NCBI RefSeq assembly: GCF_947501385.1
Contig: NZ_CANMVP010000014.1
Location: 1-64,000, forward strand
DNA: 64,000 bases
Reading direction: 5' to 3'
Source: an uncultured Polaribacter sp.
Lineage (GTDB): Bacteria; Bacteroidota; Bacteroidia; Flavobacteriales; Flavobacteriaceae
Shown here: piece by piece, positions 18,064 through 26,626 of the stretch
Layout: each line of letters starts with the position of its first letter
How positions within the stretch are numbered: the first letter of the stretch is position 1
Notes under the pieces: model-generated
The model's database searches: none
What the model was told of the DNA's origin: nothing
Seen by the model: the letters and a program-made list of their open reading frames with translations, nothing else
Made by a program: the position numbers and the translations under genes

Positions 18064-18099
18064 AAAAAAATGAAAGAACCTCTAAGTAGAGATTCTTTC
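18064..18099 (-). terminator. Terminator of the nrt operon / porin gene
   Basis: On the minus strand: GAAAGAA..CTCTA pairs with TAGAG..TTCTTTC around a short loop (18072-18099), followed by a run of T (18062-18069). It lies about 30 bp past the porin stop at 18128 and before the yifB start. Confidence 0.85.
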
Positions 18100-18127
18100 A
18101 ATTATCAAAATTAAAAAAGAACGATTT

Positions 18128-19396
18128 TTAATTTAAAAATTTAGGCTTTATAACCAACATCGCCCATGCCCAATTCTGAGTATCAGCGGCTGCGGTTTCT
18201 GTAATTCCTTTTAACTCGTACATGCCATCTGCGGCAAACATGTGAGCATATCCTGCAACCAATGCAAAGCCTTTAAATTTCTTTTTATAGACGATATCTA
18301 ATTCTGTTCCCAATGCTTTTTCTCCACTTGCCAATGCTTGTTCTCCTCTAAAATTTAAAGCTTTTACCATCAAACTCGAAGATTTGTTGAATGTAAAATT
18401 TGCACTTGCATGAAGGTCTATCAAACCAACTGAATTTGCGTGATTTCCAACATAAAAATAATCCATCAAACCGTTGAATTTATGATTGGTTCCATATAGT
18501 GGGAAAAACGCACCCGTTTCTCCAGTATCTGCATCATTACCACTAATCATCTCTACGCCAACACCAAAGCCAATTTTTGATGAAGCTTTAAAAGTGGCAT
18601 CCAGACCTAATAAGTAAGCACCTTTTACAGTGACTTCTCCTTGGCGTTTTCCTGTTTGAATAAATGCGTTTGCAGCCAGTCCAAAATTGCCGCTTTTATA
18701 GTTTATATGCGTTCCTAAAGTTTGTAAATTGCTGACACCATCTGCATCGTTATTGGTATCAAATTCTTGAAATCCGTTATTCATCAATAATAAACTTCCA
18801 GAAAATTTTTCCCATTGTTGTTTGAGGTATAGCATCTGCATGGTTTTATAAGAGAAAAATCCTGTGGTGTTGTATGCTGTTCCTGCATTTATAAAACCCG
18901 TTGGATTTGAATAATCTTGGTTAAAAGCCAATGCAAAATCTAACATAAATTTGTCCTTTTTATATTTGATCAAAGCGGCATCATGATTACGACCTTGTTG
19001 CGCCCAATCGAGTCCTCCTAGAATTCTTTGATCATCATAAGAAAGTATTTGTCGCCCAATTTTTGTGGATGTATTTTCGCCTAATTTTATTTCTGCCCAC
19101 GCTTGAAAAATTGCAAACGAGTTGTTTTGATCGTACGGTAAAATTTGCCTGTTTTCTCCCCAAACCATTACATCTTGCAGGCTAATATATACCCAGTAAT
19201 TGTCTGTCATAAAACCTGCATTTAGTCTTGCTCTAGTAGAAATTCCGAAACCTGCATCTGTTTCCTCTGGAATTAGGTCCCCAAATCCGTGACGATATTC
19301 TGTTCTTGGTCTAAATTCTCCTTCTAAGGTAAATTGTGCTTTGGTAAGTTGGAAACTTGCTAGCAATAGGCCTAAAATAATGTATTGTTTTTTCAT
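18128..19396 (-). CDS. Alginate-export-type outer-membrane beta-barrel, last gene of the nitrate importer operon
   Basis: 422 residues with signal peptide MKKQYIILGLLLASFQLTKA. The body has the alternating amphipathic strands of a porin and the family features FRPRTEYRHGFG at the start, the RARLNAGF strand and the IGRQILSYDDQRILGG segment typical of the alginate_exp (AlgE-like) domain. AlgE exports alginate, but this family also contains many general anion channels. The gene begins 26 bp after nrtD with no terminator between, and a strong terminator follows, so I infer that it is the outer-membrane nitrate channel of this operon. No alginate genes are nearby. Confidence 0.82.
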   Translation of the reverse strand: MKKQYIILGLLLASFQLTKAQFTLEGEFRPRTEYRHGFGDLIPEETDAGFGISTRARLNAGFMTDNYWVYISLQDVMVWGENRQILPYDQNNSFAIFQAWAEIKLGENTSTKIGRQILSYDDQRILGGLDWAQQGRNHDAALIKYKKDKFMLDFALAFNQDYSNPTGFINAGTAYNTTGFFSYKTMQMLYLKQQWEKFSGSLLLMNNGFQEFDTNNDADGVSNLQTLGTHINYKSGNFGLAANAFIQTGKRQGEVTVKGAYLLGLDATFKASSKIGFGVGVEMISGNDADTGETGAFFPLYGTNHKFNGLMDYFYVGNHANSVGLIDLHASANFTFNKSSSLMVKALNFRGEQALASGEKALGTELDIVYKKKFKGFALVAGYAHMFAADGMYELKGITETAAADTQNWAWAMLVIKPKFLN

Positions 19397-19422
19397 TGTT
19401 TTTGTTTTAAATATATTTGTTC

Positions 19423-20241
19423 TTAATGTTCTAGAAAGTCAATTAGGTGTTTTCTGTAGGTATAGTAATCGTTGTGTTCTAAGACAGATTTTCTTGTTCT
19501 TGGTCTTTCAAAACCGATGTCTAAAATATCTCCAATTTTTGCTTTGGGTCCACTGGTCATCATTATTACCCTGTCTGCTAAAAAAATAGCTTCATCCACA
19601 TCATGTGTAATCATAACGGCTGTAATTTTTTCTTTGTTCCAGATTTCTATTAAAATGTCTTGTAGTTCTCCTCTTGTTAAAGAATCTAGCATTCCAAAAG
19701 GTTCATCTAATAAAAGTACTTTTGGTTTGATCGCAAATGCCCTTGCAATACCAACTCTTTGTTGCATTCCTTGAGATAATTCACTTGCTTTTTTATAAAA
19801 AGAATCTTCTAGCCCTACTTTTTGTAAATAATATTTTGCAATATCTTTTCTTTGCGATTTTGTTGCATGCGGAAAAACTTTCTTTACGCCCAACAATACA
19901 TTTTGTAAGGAAGTCATCCAAGGCATTAAACTTGGCGATTGAAAAATAACACCTCTATCTGGACCAGGACCTTTGATATGCTTTCCAAGAACAGCAATGT
20001 TTCCTCCAGAAATTGGATTTAAACCTGCAATCATAGAAAGCATTGTTGTTTTGCCACAACCTGAATGCCCAATAATGGTTACAAATTCTTCTTTCATAAT
20101 TTTGAGATTTAAATTTTCTAACACAATATAATCTCCTTTTGAAGTTGGATATACTTTTTTTAAATCTCTGATATCTAACATTACTTTTGAAGGTGGAAAA
20201 AGGCCGTTTTCTGTTTCTTGTAGTATTGTTTTTGTATTCAT
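19423..20241 (-). CDS. nrtD: Nitrate ABC transporter ATP-binding protein (NrtD-like)
   Basis: 272 residues: a complete ATPase with Walker A GHSGCGKTTM, signature LSQGMQQRVGIARAF (note SQG in place of SGG), Walker B VLLLDEPFGMLD and switch His in MITHDVDEA. Its closest relatives are the nitrate/sulfonate/taurine importers. It has a 30-residue N-terminal extension before MLDIRDLKKVYP. It lies 13 bp after the paired ATPase gene, which fits the NrtC/NrtD heterodimer. Start chosen at 20241 (MNTKTILQETENG); MLDIRDL at about 20184 is an alternative. Confidence 0.9.
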   Translation of the reverse strand: MNTKTILQETENGLFPPSKVMLDIRDLKKVYPTSKGDYIVLENLNLKIMKEEFVTIIGHSGCGKTTMLSMIAGLNPISGGNIAVLGKHIKGPGPDRGVIFQSPSLMPWMTSLQNVLLGVKKVFPHATKSQRKDIAKYYLQKVGLEDSFYKKASELSQGMQQRVGIARAFAIKPKVLLLDEPFGMLDSLTRGELQDILIEIWNKEKITAVMITHDVDEAIFLADRVIMMTSGPKAKIGDILDIGFERPRTRKSVLEHNDYYTYRKHLIDFLEH

Positions 20242-20254
20242 TATTTTTTGATTT

Positions 20255-21100
20255 TTAAAAATATTTCACAAAACTTTTTGGTGCTAAATCTGGCAAAATA
20301 ACGGGTTCTTTTGCTTCTGATTTTCTGGCATCACCAATATCCATTAAATACTCAATAATGGCATTTCTGGTTTTTTTAAAACTGGCATTATCATTCAGTG
20401 CTGTTTTATCTCTAGGACGCTCTAAATCTATTTTAAACTCGGGTCCTAAAGTTGCTCTAGGACCTGGGCGCAAAGGAATAATTCTGTCTGCCATATAAAT
20501 TCCTTCATCTACATCATTGGTAATTAATAAAGCAGTTCTTTTATCTTTTCCCCAGATATTTAAAATTTCATCTTGTAAATTTCCTCTTGTTAAAGCATCT
20601 AAAGCGCCTAAAGGCTCATCCATAATAATCATCTCTGGTTTCATTGCCAAGGCTCTTGCAACGGCAACTCTTTGACGCATACCACCAGATAATTCTTTCG
20701 GTCTTTTATTGATGGCTGGCGTTAAATTCACCATTGCTACATAGCTTGCTACTATTTCATTAAGTGCTGATTTACTTTTCTTCGGAAATGCTTCTTTGAC
20801 AGCCATTAAGATATTTTGCCCGACCGTTAACCAAGGTAATAATGAGTAATTTTGAAAGATCACGCCACGTTCGTGACTTGTTCCAGAGACAGGTACTCCT
20901 TTAAATAAAATGCTACCACTCGTAGGTGCTAATAACCCATTGATTAGGTTGACCAAAGTTGTTTTTCCGCTTCCTGTAAAACCAACAATAGCAACAAATT
21001 CTCCTTCTTCTATTTTTAAGTTGATGTTCGACAGCACTTCTGTCTCGTGAGCTCCTTGACCGTAGGTTTTGTAAATATTATGTAGTTCTAAATATGCCAT
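20255..21100 (-). CDS. nrtC: Nitrate ABC transporter ATP-binding protein (NrtC-like, without sensor domain)
   Basis: 281 residues. Walker A GFTGSGKTTL, signature LSGGMRQRVAVARAL, Walker B MIIMDEPLGALD, and LLITNDVDEG, where the usual switch His is Asn. That substitution would weaken catalysis at one of the two ATP sites if the pair forms a heterodimer. Cyanobacterial NrtC carries an extra NrtA-like C-terminal domain for feedback control; this protein stops after the ATPase core plus about 50 residues, so that control is absent. Cotranscribed with nrtD. Confidence 0.88.
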   Translation of the reverse strand: MAYLELHNIYKTYGQGAHETEVLSNINLKIEEGEFVAIVGFTGSGKTTLVNLINGLLAPTSGSILFKGVPVSGTSHERGVIFQNYSLLPWLTVGQNILMAVKEAFPKKSKSALNEIVASYVAMVNLTPAINKRPKELSGGMRQRVAVARALAMKPEMIIMDEPLGALDALTRGNLQDEILNIWGKDKRTALLITNDVDEGIYMADRIIPLRPGPRATLGPEFKIDLERPRDKTALNDNASFKKTRNAIIEYLMDIGDARKSEAKEPVILPDLAPKSFVKYF

Positions 21101-21118
21101 TTTTATGTATTTATATTT

Positions 21119-21242
21119 GGGCGTTCCCTAAAAAGGTCGGGCTTTCCATTACAATCTTTTTTCTTTGTTCTCGATACACCACGCAAAAAAGCGTGGCACT
21201 CGAACTGACAGAAAAAAGGATTTCCATTTCAATCCCTAACGC
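21119..21242. repeat. GGGCGTT...AATCCCTAACGC dispersed repeat with a second repeat nested inside
   Basis: Begins GGGCGTTCCC (21119-21128), then GGTCGGGCTTTCC, and ends AATCCCTAACGC (21231-21242). Inside it, at 21168-21210, sits a TTCTCGATAC...CACTCGAACTGACA element. A diverged copy lies at 35990-36110. It lies in the nrtB-nrtC gap, so it is probably transcribed within the operon. Confidence 0.7.
21168..21210. repeat. TTCTCGATAC hairpin element (43 bp)
   Basis: TTCTCGATAC (21168-21177), hairpin CCACGC (21179-21184) / GCGTGG (21191-21196) with an all-A loop, then CACTCGAACTGACA (21197-21210). Same ends as the two halves of the 16286-16404 structure but an unrelated stem. Confidence 0.8.
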
Positions 21243-21258
21243 AAATCACTCGTTACTT

Positions 21259-22362
21259 TTAAATCGCATCTGTTTTATCAAAAGACACCCAATTTTGTAT
21301 GGTTAACATGAACCTGTCTAACAAAAAACCAATGATGCCAATAACAAACATGGCAACAATAATTTTAGCGTTCGAATCATTTGCACCATTCTGAAACTCT
21401 TCCCAAACAAACAATCCCAAACCAGGGCTCTGTGCCAACAATTCAATGGCAATTAAAACCATCCAAGCAACAGATAATGTGATTTTTAATCCTGTAAAAA
21501 TTAAGGGAAGAGAAGAGGGGAGTACTACTTTAAATATCTTTTGAAAAGTGCCTAATTTTAAAACTTTTGCAACATTTATATAATCTTTATCTACAGAAGA
21601 AACCCCCATAGCCGTATTTACCAAAGTTGCCCACATAGCACACAACCCAACACTTATAAACGAAATGGTAAATGAGCTATCTTCATTAGAATCTATTAGT
21701 AATGTTTTTACAATCATAAAAACTAATAAATACCAAACCACTGGAGATACTGGTTTAAAAATTTGAATAAACCAATTGAATGCACTTTTTAAAGTTGGGC
21801 TCAATCCGATAAAAATTCCTAACGGGACTGCAATAAATAATGCCAATAGAAAACCAGCAAAAACAGTTTGTAAACTTCTAAATATCTGATCTACAAAAGA
21901 AGGTCTTCCTGTATAGGTAATTGCATTTTTACCTGCTGCTATTCTTTTAGTATTTAAAGTGGCTGTCTTTTCTATAAAAGCAGCTTTGTCTGCATTAATA
22001 ATACGATGGTCTCTTAATAATGACTGAAATGAATCCCAAACTTGTGTAGGAGAGGGCAACGTATTTGGTTGACAACTTGCTTGCCCAGAAGCAATACAAG
22101 TTTTTAGTGCAGCTGCAGCTACTGGACCTTGATCTTTTAAAGCTTTTTCAATTCTAAATGTTGCTTCAATATTGTACAGTGATTTTGCGCCTAAATGCCA
22201 GAGTCCAACAAATATTAAAATGGAAGCCAGTGGAACAATTACTTTACGCAAGAATTTTTTAAAATCTTCTTTTGCTAACTTACCAGTAAAAAGATTTTTT
22301 AAGCTTGTAAAAAAATCCAATCCCACAAATTTAGAGAAACTTCCTAATGTGATTGCTTTCAT
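21259..22362 (-). CDS. nrtB: Nitrate ABC transporter permease (NrtB-like)
   Basis: 367 residues. One N-terminal membrane helix (about 43-62, VIVPLASILIFVGLWHLGA), then a long periplasmic segment of about 100 residues with two cysteines (AALKTCIASGQASC), then the BPD_transp_1 core with five helices. The EAA-type coupling loop GLKITLSVAWMVLIAIELLA is present. It imports nitrate together with NrtA, C and D. It lies 171 bp after nrtA and 158 bp before nrtC; both gaps hold palindromic repeats but no clear terminator. Confidence 0.92.
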   Translation of the reverse strand: MKAITLGSFSKFVGLDFFTSLKNLFTGKLAKEDFKKFLRKVIVPLASILIFVGLWHLGAKSLYNIEATFRIEKALKDQGPVAAAALKTCIASGQASCQPNTLPSPTQVWDSFQSLLRDHRIINADKAAFIEKTATLNTKRIAAGKNAITYTGRPSFVDQIFRSLQTVFAGFLLALFIAVPLGIFIGLSPTLKSAFNWFIQIFKPVSPVVWYLLVFMIVKTLLIDSNEDSSFTISFISVGLCAMWATLVNTAMGVSSVDKDYINVAKVLKLGTFQKIFKVVLPSSLPLIFTGLKITLSVAWMVLIAIELLAQSPGLGLFVWEEFQNGANDSNAKIIVAMFVIGIIGFLLDRFMLTIQNWVSFDKTDAI

Positions 22363-22398
22363 AATTTATATATTTTATAATTAGCTTAATTTGGGTAT

Positions 22399-22525
22399 GT
22401 GTCATTTCGACAGAGTGAGGTAAGATCGACAAGAAATCTTAGGAATATTGAGATTCCTTCTCATAAACTCTGCTTGATATCTTCAAATAAAATATATTTT
22501 ATTTTTGATAGCATTCGGAATAACA
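22399..22525. repeat. REP-like element with two-hairpin repeat, copy D (nrtA-nrtB gap)
   Basis: Starts GTCATTTCGACAGAGTGAG, passes GAGATTCCTT and contains the hairpin AATAAAAT (22486-22493) / ATTTTATT (22496-22503) after ATCTTCA, ending ATAGCATTCGGAATAAC. The second hairpin matches copies A-C of the 1.4-2.2 kb family with a T-A pair at the variable position; the first hairpin has decayed. Confidence 0.6.
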
Positions 22526-22532
22526 AAGTCAA

Positions 22533-23924
22533 TTATTGTATAGATTTATCTTTGTTTCCTATTTTAAAACTGTTAATGTATCCTATAGGGTCTTTTGCGT
22601 CATAAGAAGTTCCGTCAATAAAATCTGCAGTTGCTGGTTTATAACCATCTGTGGTTGGAATGTCTTTTGCTGGAATGTTTCCTTCTTCCACTAACAATGC
22701 TGCTGCTTTTTTCCAAATGTCTGGTCTGTAAATATCTTTGATTGTTTTAGCATACCAATCTGCTGGTTTTGCATCAGGAATTTGTCCCCATCTTCTCATT
22801 TGTGTCAAGAACCAAATGCCATCAGAATAGAAAGGATAGGTGGCATCGTATTTATAAAATACATTAAAATCTGGCATGTTTCGTTTGTCTCCTTTTTCAA
22901 ATTCAAAAGTACCTGTCATAGAGTTTGCTAAAACTGCTTCTGGTGCACCTACATATTGCGACATTGACAAGATTTTTACAGCTTCTTTTCTGTTTTCTGT
23001 TTCATCCAACCATTTTCCTGCTCTAATTAATGCCTTGGTTACGGCAATTGCCGTATTCGGATTTTCATCAACAAATTTTTGCGTCATTACAAATACCTTC
23101 TCTGGGTTGTTTTTCCAGATATCATAGTTTGTTACTACAGGAACGCCAATTCCTTTAAAAACAGCTTGTTGGTTCCACGGTTCACCCACACAATACCCAT
23201 AAATGGTGCCTGCTTCTAAGGTTGCTGGCATTTGTGGTGGTGGTGTTACAGATAATAAGACCTCTGCATCAATTTGACCTTGCACATTTTCTTTGGTATA
23301 CATTCCTGGGTGAATTCCTGCTGCTGCCAACCAATATCTAATTTCATAATTATGAGTAGATACTGGAAAAACCATTCCCATTTTAAAAGCTTTTCCAGCG
23401 TTTTTATACGCTGTAATTACTGGTTTTAAAGCGTCTGCTTTAATAGGGTGAATTGGTTTTCCTTCATCGTCTTTTGGTACGTTTGGCTTCATTTTAGACC
23501 AAACATCATTAGAAACTGTAATTCCGTTTCCGTTTAAATCCATAGAAAAAGGAGTTACTAATTTTGCTTGACGTCCAAAACCTGCACCAGCAGCAATGGG
23601 TTGCCCCGCTAACATATGAGATCCATCTAGTTGCCCGTCAATAACTCTGTCTAACACGTTTTTCCAATTAGATTGTGCTTCTACAGAAACAAATAATCCT
23701 TCGTCTTCGAAAAACCCTTTTTCTTTAGCAATGGCCAAAGGAGCCATATCTGTTAATTTGATAAAGCCAAACGTTAATTGAGGTTTTTCAATGTCTAATT
23801 GTGTAGTTTTTGATGTCTTTGTCTCAAGAGTGGTTGCAGTCTTTTTTGCTTCTTTACCACCACAAGCAAATAATAACAATACTGCTGGTAAAATATAAGT
23901 CGATTTTTTAATTAGCCATTTCAT
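22533..23924 (-). CDS. nrtA: Nitrate-binding lipoprotein of ABC transporter (NrtA-like)
   Basis: 463 residues. Lipoprotein signal [13 protein letters not shown] with Cys21, so it is anchored outside the inner membrane. The body is the CmpA/NrtA/SsuA type periplasmic-binding fold ([20 protein letters not shown] near the start, [31 protein letters not shown]). Known NrtA proteins bind nitrate and nitrite with high affinity. It is the first gene of the five-gene importer operon. A conserved 14-bp palindrome lies 30 bp upstream (23947-23960), the same site as before narK and nirB. Confidence 0.93.
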   Translation of the reverse strand: MKWLIKKSTYILPAVLLLFACGGKEAKKTATTLETKTSKTTQLDIEKPQLTFGFIKLTDMAPLAIAKEKGFFEDEGLFVSVEAQSNWKNVLDRVIDGQLDGSHMLAGQPIAAGAGFGRQAKLVTPFSMDLNGNGITVSNDVWSKMKPNVPKDDEGKPIHPIKADALKPVITAYKNAGKAFKMGMVFPVSTHNYEIRYWLAAAGIHPGMYTKENVQGQIDAEVLLSVTPPPQMPATLEAGTIYGYCVGEPWNQQAVFKGIGVPVVTNYDIWKNNPEKVFVMTQKFVDENPNTAIAVTKALIRAGKWLDETENRKEAVKILSMSQYVGAPEAVLANSMTGTFEFEKGDKRNMPDFNVFYKYDATYPFYSDGIWFLTQMRRWGQIPDAKPADWYAKTIKDIYRPDIWKKAAALLVEEGNIPAKDIPTTDGYKPATADFIDGTSYDAKDPIGYINSFKIGNKDKSIQ

Positions 23925-23939
23925 TTTTAGTAAGTTTTA

Positions 23940-23960
23940 GTAATATACGTATTAATACTT
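23940..23960 (-). promoter_or_regulatory. nrtA promoter: palindrome ACGTA-TTAA-TACTT abutting a -7-like box
   Basis: The 14-bp site is 23947-23960. On the minus strand its last base is the first base of TATATTAC (23947-23940), a partial match to the Bacteroidota -7 box TAnnTTTG. Palindrome centre to ATG is 29.5 bp. Same geometry as at narK and nirB. Confidence 0.65.
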
Positions 23961-24421
23961 ATTTTTAAGCAAATATATAAGTAGATTCAATGCTATTTTA
24001 TGAGATTCCCCATACTAAAACCTCTTTTTAAAACATATTAAAACCTGCTATAAAGCATGTAATAAATTTATATATCTGATATTTAAATAGGTACACAAAA
24101 TAAAAATATACGTAACTATTCTACGTACTTGCTCCTATGGAATTTTCTCTACCTAAAAGACCCTTCAGGTTTTAAAAGCTGAAGGGTCTGCGATAAGGAT
24201 GTATAGAAGTAGATTTCGAAAACTTTATTTATTTTTTAAAAACACTTCTACAAGCTTAGTATAGCTTTGTTACTATTAATTGTGATTTTATAAATATCAA
24301 TTAAAAAGCTACTTGTCAGTCAGGAGCCTGTAGAAGACTTTTTTGTTATTCAACGGATATAATAAGTTTTGAGGTTTTTTTTCTCTAACCTTAACCAGAC
24401 ATACAAGTCTATAAGAAAACA
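23961..24421. other. nrtA-fnr intergenic region
   Basis: Holds two TACGTA hexamers 13 bp apart (24109-24114 and 24122-24127), which resemble halves of the 14-bp regulatory palindrome but with wider spacing, and a hairpin (24158-24189). No gene seen. Confidence 0.5.
24158..24189 (-). terminator. Hairpin downstream of the FNR-like gene
   Basis: AGACCCTTCAG (24158-24168) / CTGAAGGGTCT (24179-24189), a perfect 11-bp stem. On the minus strand it is followed by only four T, so it may be a modest terminator for the nasC-rubredoxin-fnr transcript or a structured part of a longer nrtA leader. Confidence 0.6.
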
Positions 24422-25174
24422 TTAAGAGTCTAAATAATAACTATGCTCACTGATTTCATTCTTTAAAACTTGAAGATTAACGATGCCAATTTTTTTTCCT
24501 TTGGCTGAAATTAATCCTTCTTTTTTGAGTGTAGAAAAAATTCTAATCACTTGTTCTTCTGTAGTTCCTGCATAATCTGCATATTCTTTTCTGCTTAAAG
24601 GTAAGTTTAGATAGTCTCTTAGGTTGCCAAATTTTCTGTGGATGTACAATAAAGTATCAATAACACGTTCACGCACTGTCATTTGAGAGATAGATTTTAC
24701 TTTAGATTCGCTTCTGTTTAATTCGTTTGCATAAAAAAGCATCATATCGTAAGAAAACTGAGGGTTTTCTAATAATGCTTTTTGCAAATGATTTTTAGAA
24801 AAATAGCATAAGACTGCATCTTGTAAAGCAATGGCGCCAATGGAATAGTATTCTTCTGTACCAAAACCACGATGCCCAATAATTTCTCCTTCTTTGGCAA
24901 AACGAACTATTTGTTCGCGTCCATTTATACCAGTTCTAAAAACTTTTACGGTTCCTTTTAAGATAAAAAACAAGCCATTTACAGGAGCACCTTCAATAAT
25001 AAATTGCTGTCCCTTTTTGCACTTTAAGGTTTTTTTAGGATTTGCAAAAGTTGCACTTGACAAGTTTTTTAAATTCTTTTTTATCAAACAGTTGTGATTA
25101 TTACAAGAAGCACAAGAAAAATCGGTTGCTATTTTTCTTGTATTTTTTAACGCTATGTTTTGATGTAAAAGCAA
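24422..25174 (-). CDS. Crp/Fnr-family regulator with FNR-type cysteine set
   Basis: 250 residues. Three N-terminal cysteines C21-x2-C24-x4-C29 (CASCNNHNC) and Cys123 (IALQDAVLCYF) align with the C20/C23/C29/C122 set of E. coli FNR: its 'ALETSMVC' segment lines up with IALQDAVLC here. The cNMP-like fold (EGAPVNGLFFILKGTVKVF) and a C-terminal winged helix (LSRKEYADYAGTTEEQVIRIFSTL, keeping Glu and Arg of the recognition helix) are clear. It probably binds an oxygen-labile [4Fe-4S] cluster and controls this cluster, but the middle spacing differs from FNR by one residue. Last gene after nasC and the rubredoxin protein, 18 bp gap. Confidence 0.88.
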   Translation of the reverse strand: MLLHQNIALKNTRKIATDFSCASCNNHNCLIKKNLKNLSSATFANPKKTLKCKKGQQFIIEGAPVNGLFFILKGTVKVFRTGINGREQIVRFAKEGEIIGHRGFGTEEYYSIGAIALQDAVLCYFSKNHLQKALLENPQFSYDMMLFYANELNRSESKVKSISQMTVRERVIDTLLYIHRKFGNLRDYLNLPLSRKEYADYAGTTEEQVIRIFSTLKKEGLISAKGKKIGIVNLQVLKNEISEHSYYLDS

Positions 25175-25192
25175 ATCTTTGTCTATGATATT

Positions 25193-26626
25193 TTATTTAA
25201 CTAAAATTTTTTTCTTGAAATTTGTCTTTGGCGCTTCACAAAGAGCGCATTCATAACTTTCTGGAAGTTTATGAAACATAATTTTTGCAGGGATATTCTG
25301 GGTGATGTCTCCAAAAGCTTCATCATAAATAGTGTAACAATCTTGACATTGATATACTTCTAATTCAGTAGTTTCTTTTTGTACTTCAATTTCTATTTCT
25401 TCCTTTTTTTCATTTCCCAATTGATCAAAATACAGCTGACTTAACTCCATCAGTAACTCTGGTAATTCTACTTTGTCTACATCCTGAACATGTATGATAT
25501 AGTGTCTTGTATTCGGGTCAAAATTTTTAGCATATAATAAATTATAAGTAGCTCTTGTTTGAAAACTTCCAACCATTTCTGGTTGTTTGTTTTTCTCAAC
25601 AACAATAGATGTAAAATAATAGGAGGTTTTGTTGTAATCTGTAATTCCGAATGTTAAACCATAGGTACTAATATCATTTTGATCAAAATTAGAAACTAAG
25701 TATTTTTTTAAGTTTAAAGCATCTTTATGAGCCACAGGCAAATGCCAATTTAATTCTAACATAGAATGACGCACATTGATGCCTCTTTTTCCTAAAAATT
25801 TTTCCCAGATTAATTTAGATTCTCTTGGAATTCCTTTTACTATAAAAGATTTCCAAGGTGTAATAGATATTTTACCAATTTTATTTTCTGAACATAATTC
25901 GCACATTTCTTTTAGGAAAGAAACATCATACTTGTTGTTTCTCCAATAGAGTCCTAGCCAATATTTGTCCATTCCAATTTTATTCATTCCTTCAAAATAG
26001 GGGAAAGGGTAAAAAGGAACTTCTAGTGGCTTGTCTACAGTTCTATTGTTGGTGTCTATTGCATCATTCACCAATTCAAAAATAGTTTCAATGGTTTCTG
26101 GCTCTTCTTGCAGTATATGTTCGATAGCAGCTTCAATTTTGTCTAGATCCCAGCTATAAATTAATGCAGGATACAATTGCGTTTTTTTCCATTGTGGAAG
26201 TCTTATATATAAATACCAATAATCTTCGTGTTCTGAAGCGATGAAATTTATATGACCGGTAAATAAAGGTACCAAACGTTGTTTGGGATCTGTAAGATTG
26301 ATTTTTAATTTTGATTTTGAATGAAACTGCTCTAAAAGATACAAGTATCGATCTCCTGTTAACCAAGAAGTACTCGGAAAAATATCTGCACAAACATAAG
26401 AGGATACAATATTTTCTACACCCACTTCATCAGCTTCTACTATTTGGAATTTATCAAACTGAACAAGCTTTTCTGAGTTTATCTTTTTGGGTAATAAAAT
26501 ATCTTGTCTAGATCCAAAAGAAATCGTTTTTAAGCCTAAACTTTCTACAGACTCGCAAATGTATTTGAGTTCTCCAGGAGATAAAACGCCCCCTTTTACG
26601 ATGATTCTATTTAATTGTTTGCTCAT
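25193..26626 (-). CDS. Rubredoxin-tailed protein with nitrite/sulfite-reductase-like half-domains
   Basis: 477 residues. Residues about 1-420 resemble the ferredoxin-like half-domains of nitrite/sulfite reductases (GGVLSPGELKYICESVESLG at the start; EMCELCSENKIGKISITPWK in the second half) but lack the C-x5-C...C-x3-C set for sirohaem and [4Fe-4S], so it should not be a reductase itself. The C-terminus is a rubredoxin: C427-x2-C430 (CQDC) and C460-x2-C463 (CALC), with the acidic YDEAFGD loop. Its start overlaps the nasC stop by four bases (ATGA), so the two are translationally coupled. I infer an electron carrier or assembly partner for the nitrate reductase. Confidence 0.72.
   Translation of the reverse strand: MSKQLNRIIVKGGVLSPGELKYICESVESLGLKTISFGSRQDILLPKKINSEKLVQFDKFQIVEADEVGVENIVSSYVCADIFPSTSWLTGDRYLYLLEQFHSKSKLKINLTDPKQRLVPLFTGHINFIASEHEDYWYLYIRLPQWKKTQLYPALIYSWDLDKIEAAIEHILQEEPETIETIFELVNDAIDTNNRTVDKPLEVPFYPFPYFEGMNKIGMDKYWLGLYWRNNKYDVSFLKEMCELCSENKIGKISITPWKSFIVKGIPRESKLIWEKFLGKRGINVRHSMLELNWHLPVAHKDALNLKKYLVSNFDQNDISTYGLTFGITDYNKTSYYFTSIVVEKNKQPEMVGSFQTRATYNLLYAKNFDPNTRHYIIHVQDVDKVELPELLMELSQLYFDQLGNEKKEEIEIEVQKETTELEVYQCQDCYTIYDEAFGDITQNIPAKIMFHKLPESYECALCEAPKTNFKKKILVK

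Noticed and set aside
24104-24130. A fifth full copy of the 14-bp palindrome upstream of nrtA
   Set aside because: Two TACGTA hexamers are present but the spacing between half-sites is wider (7 instead of 4), so I list it only as a variant.
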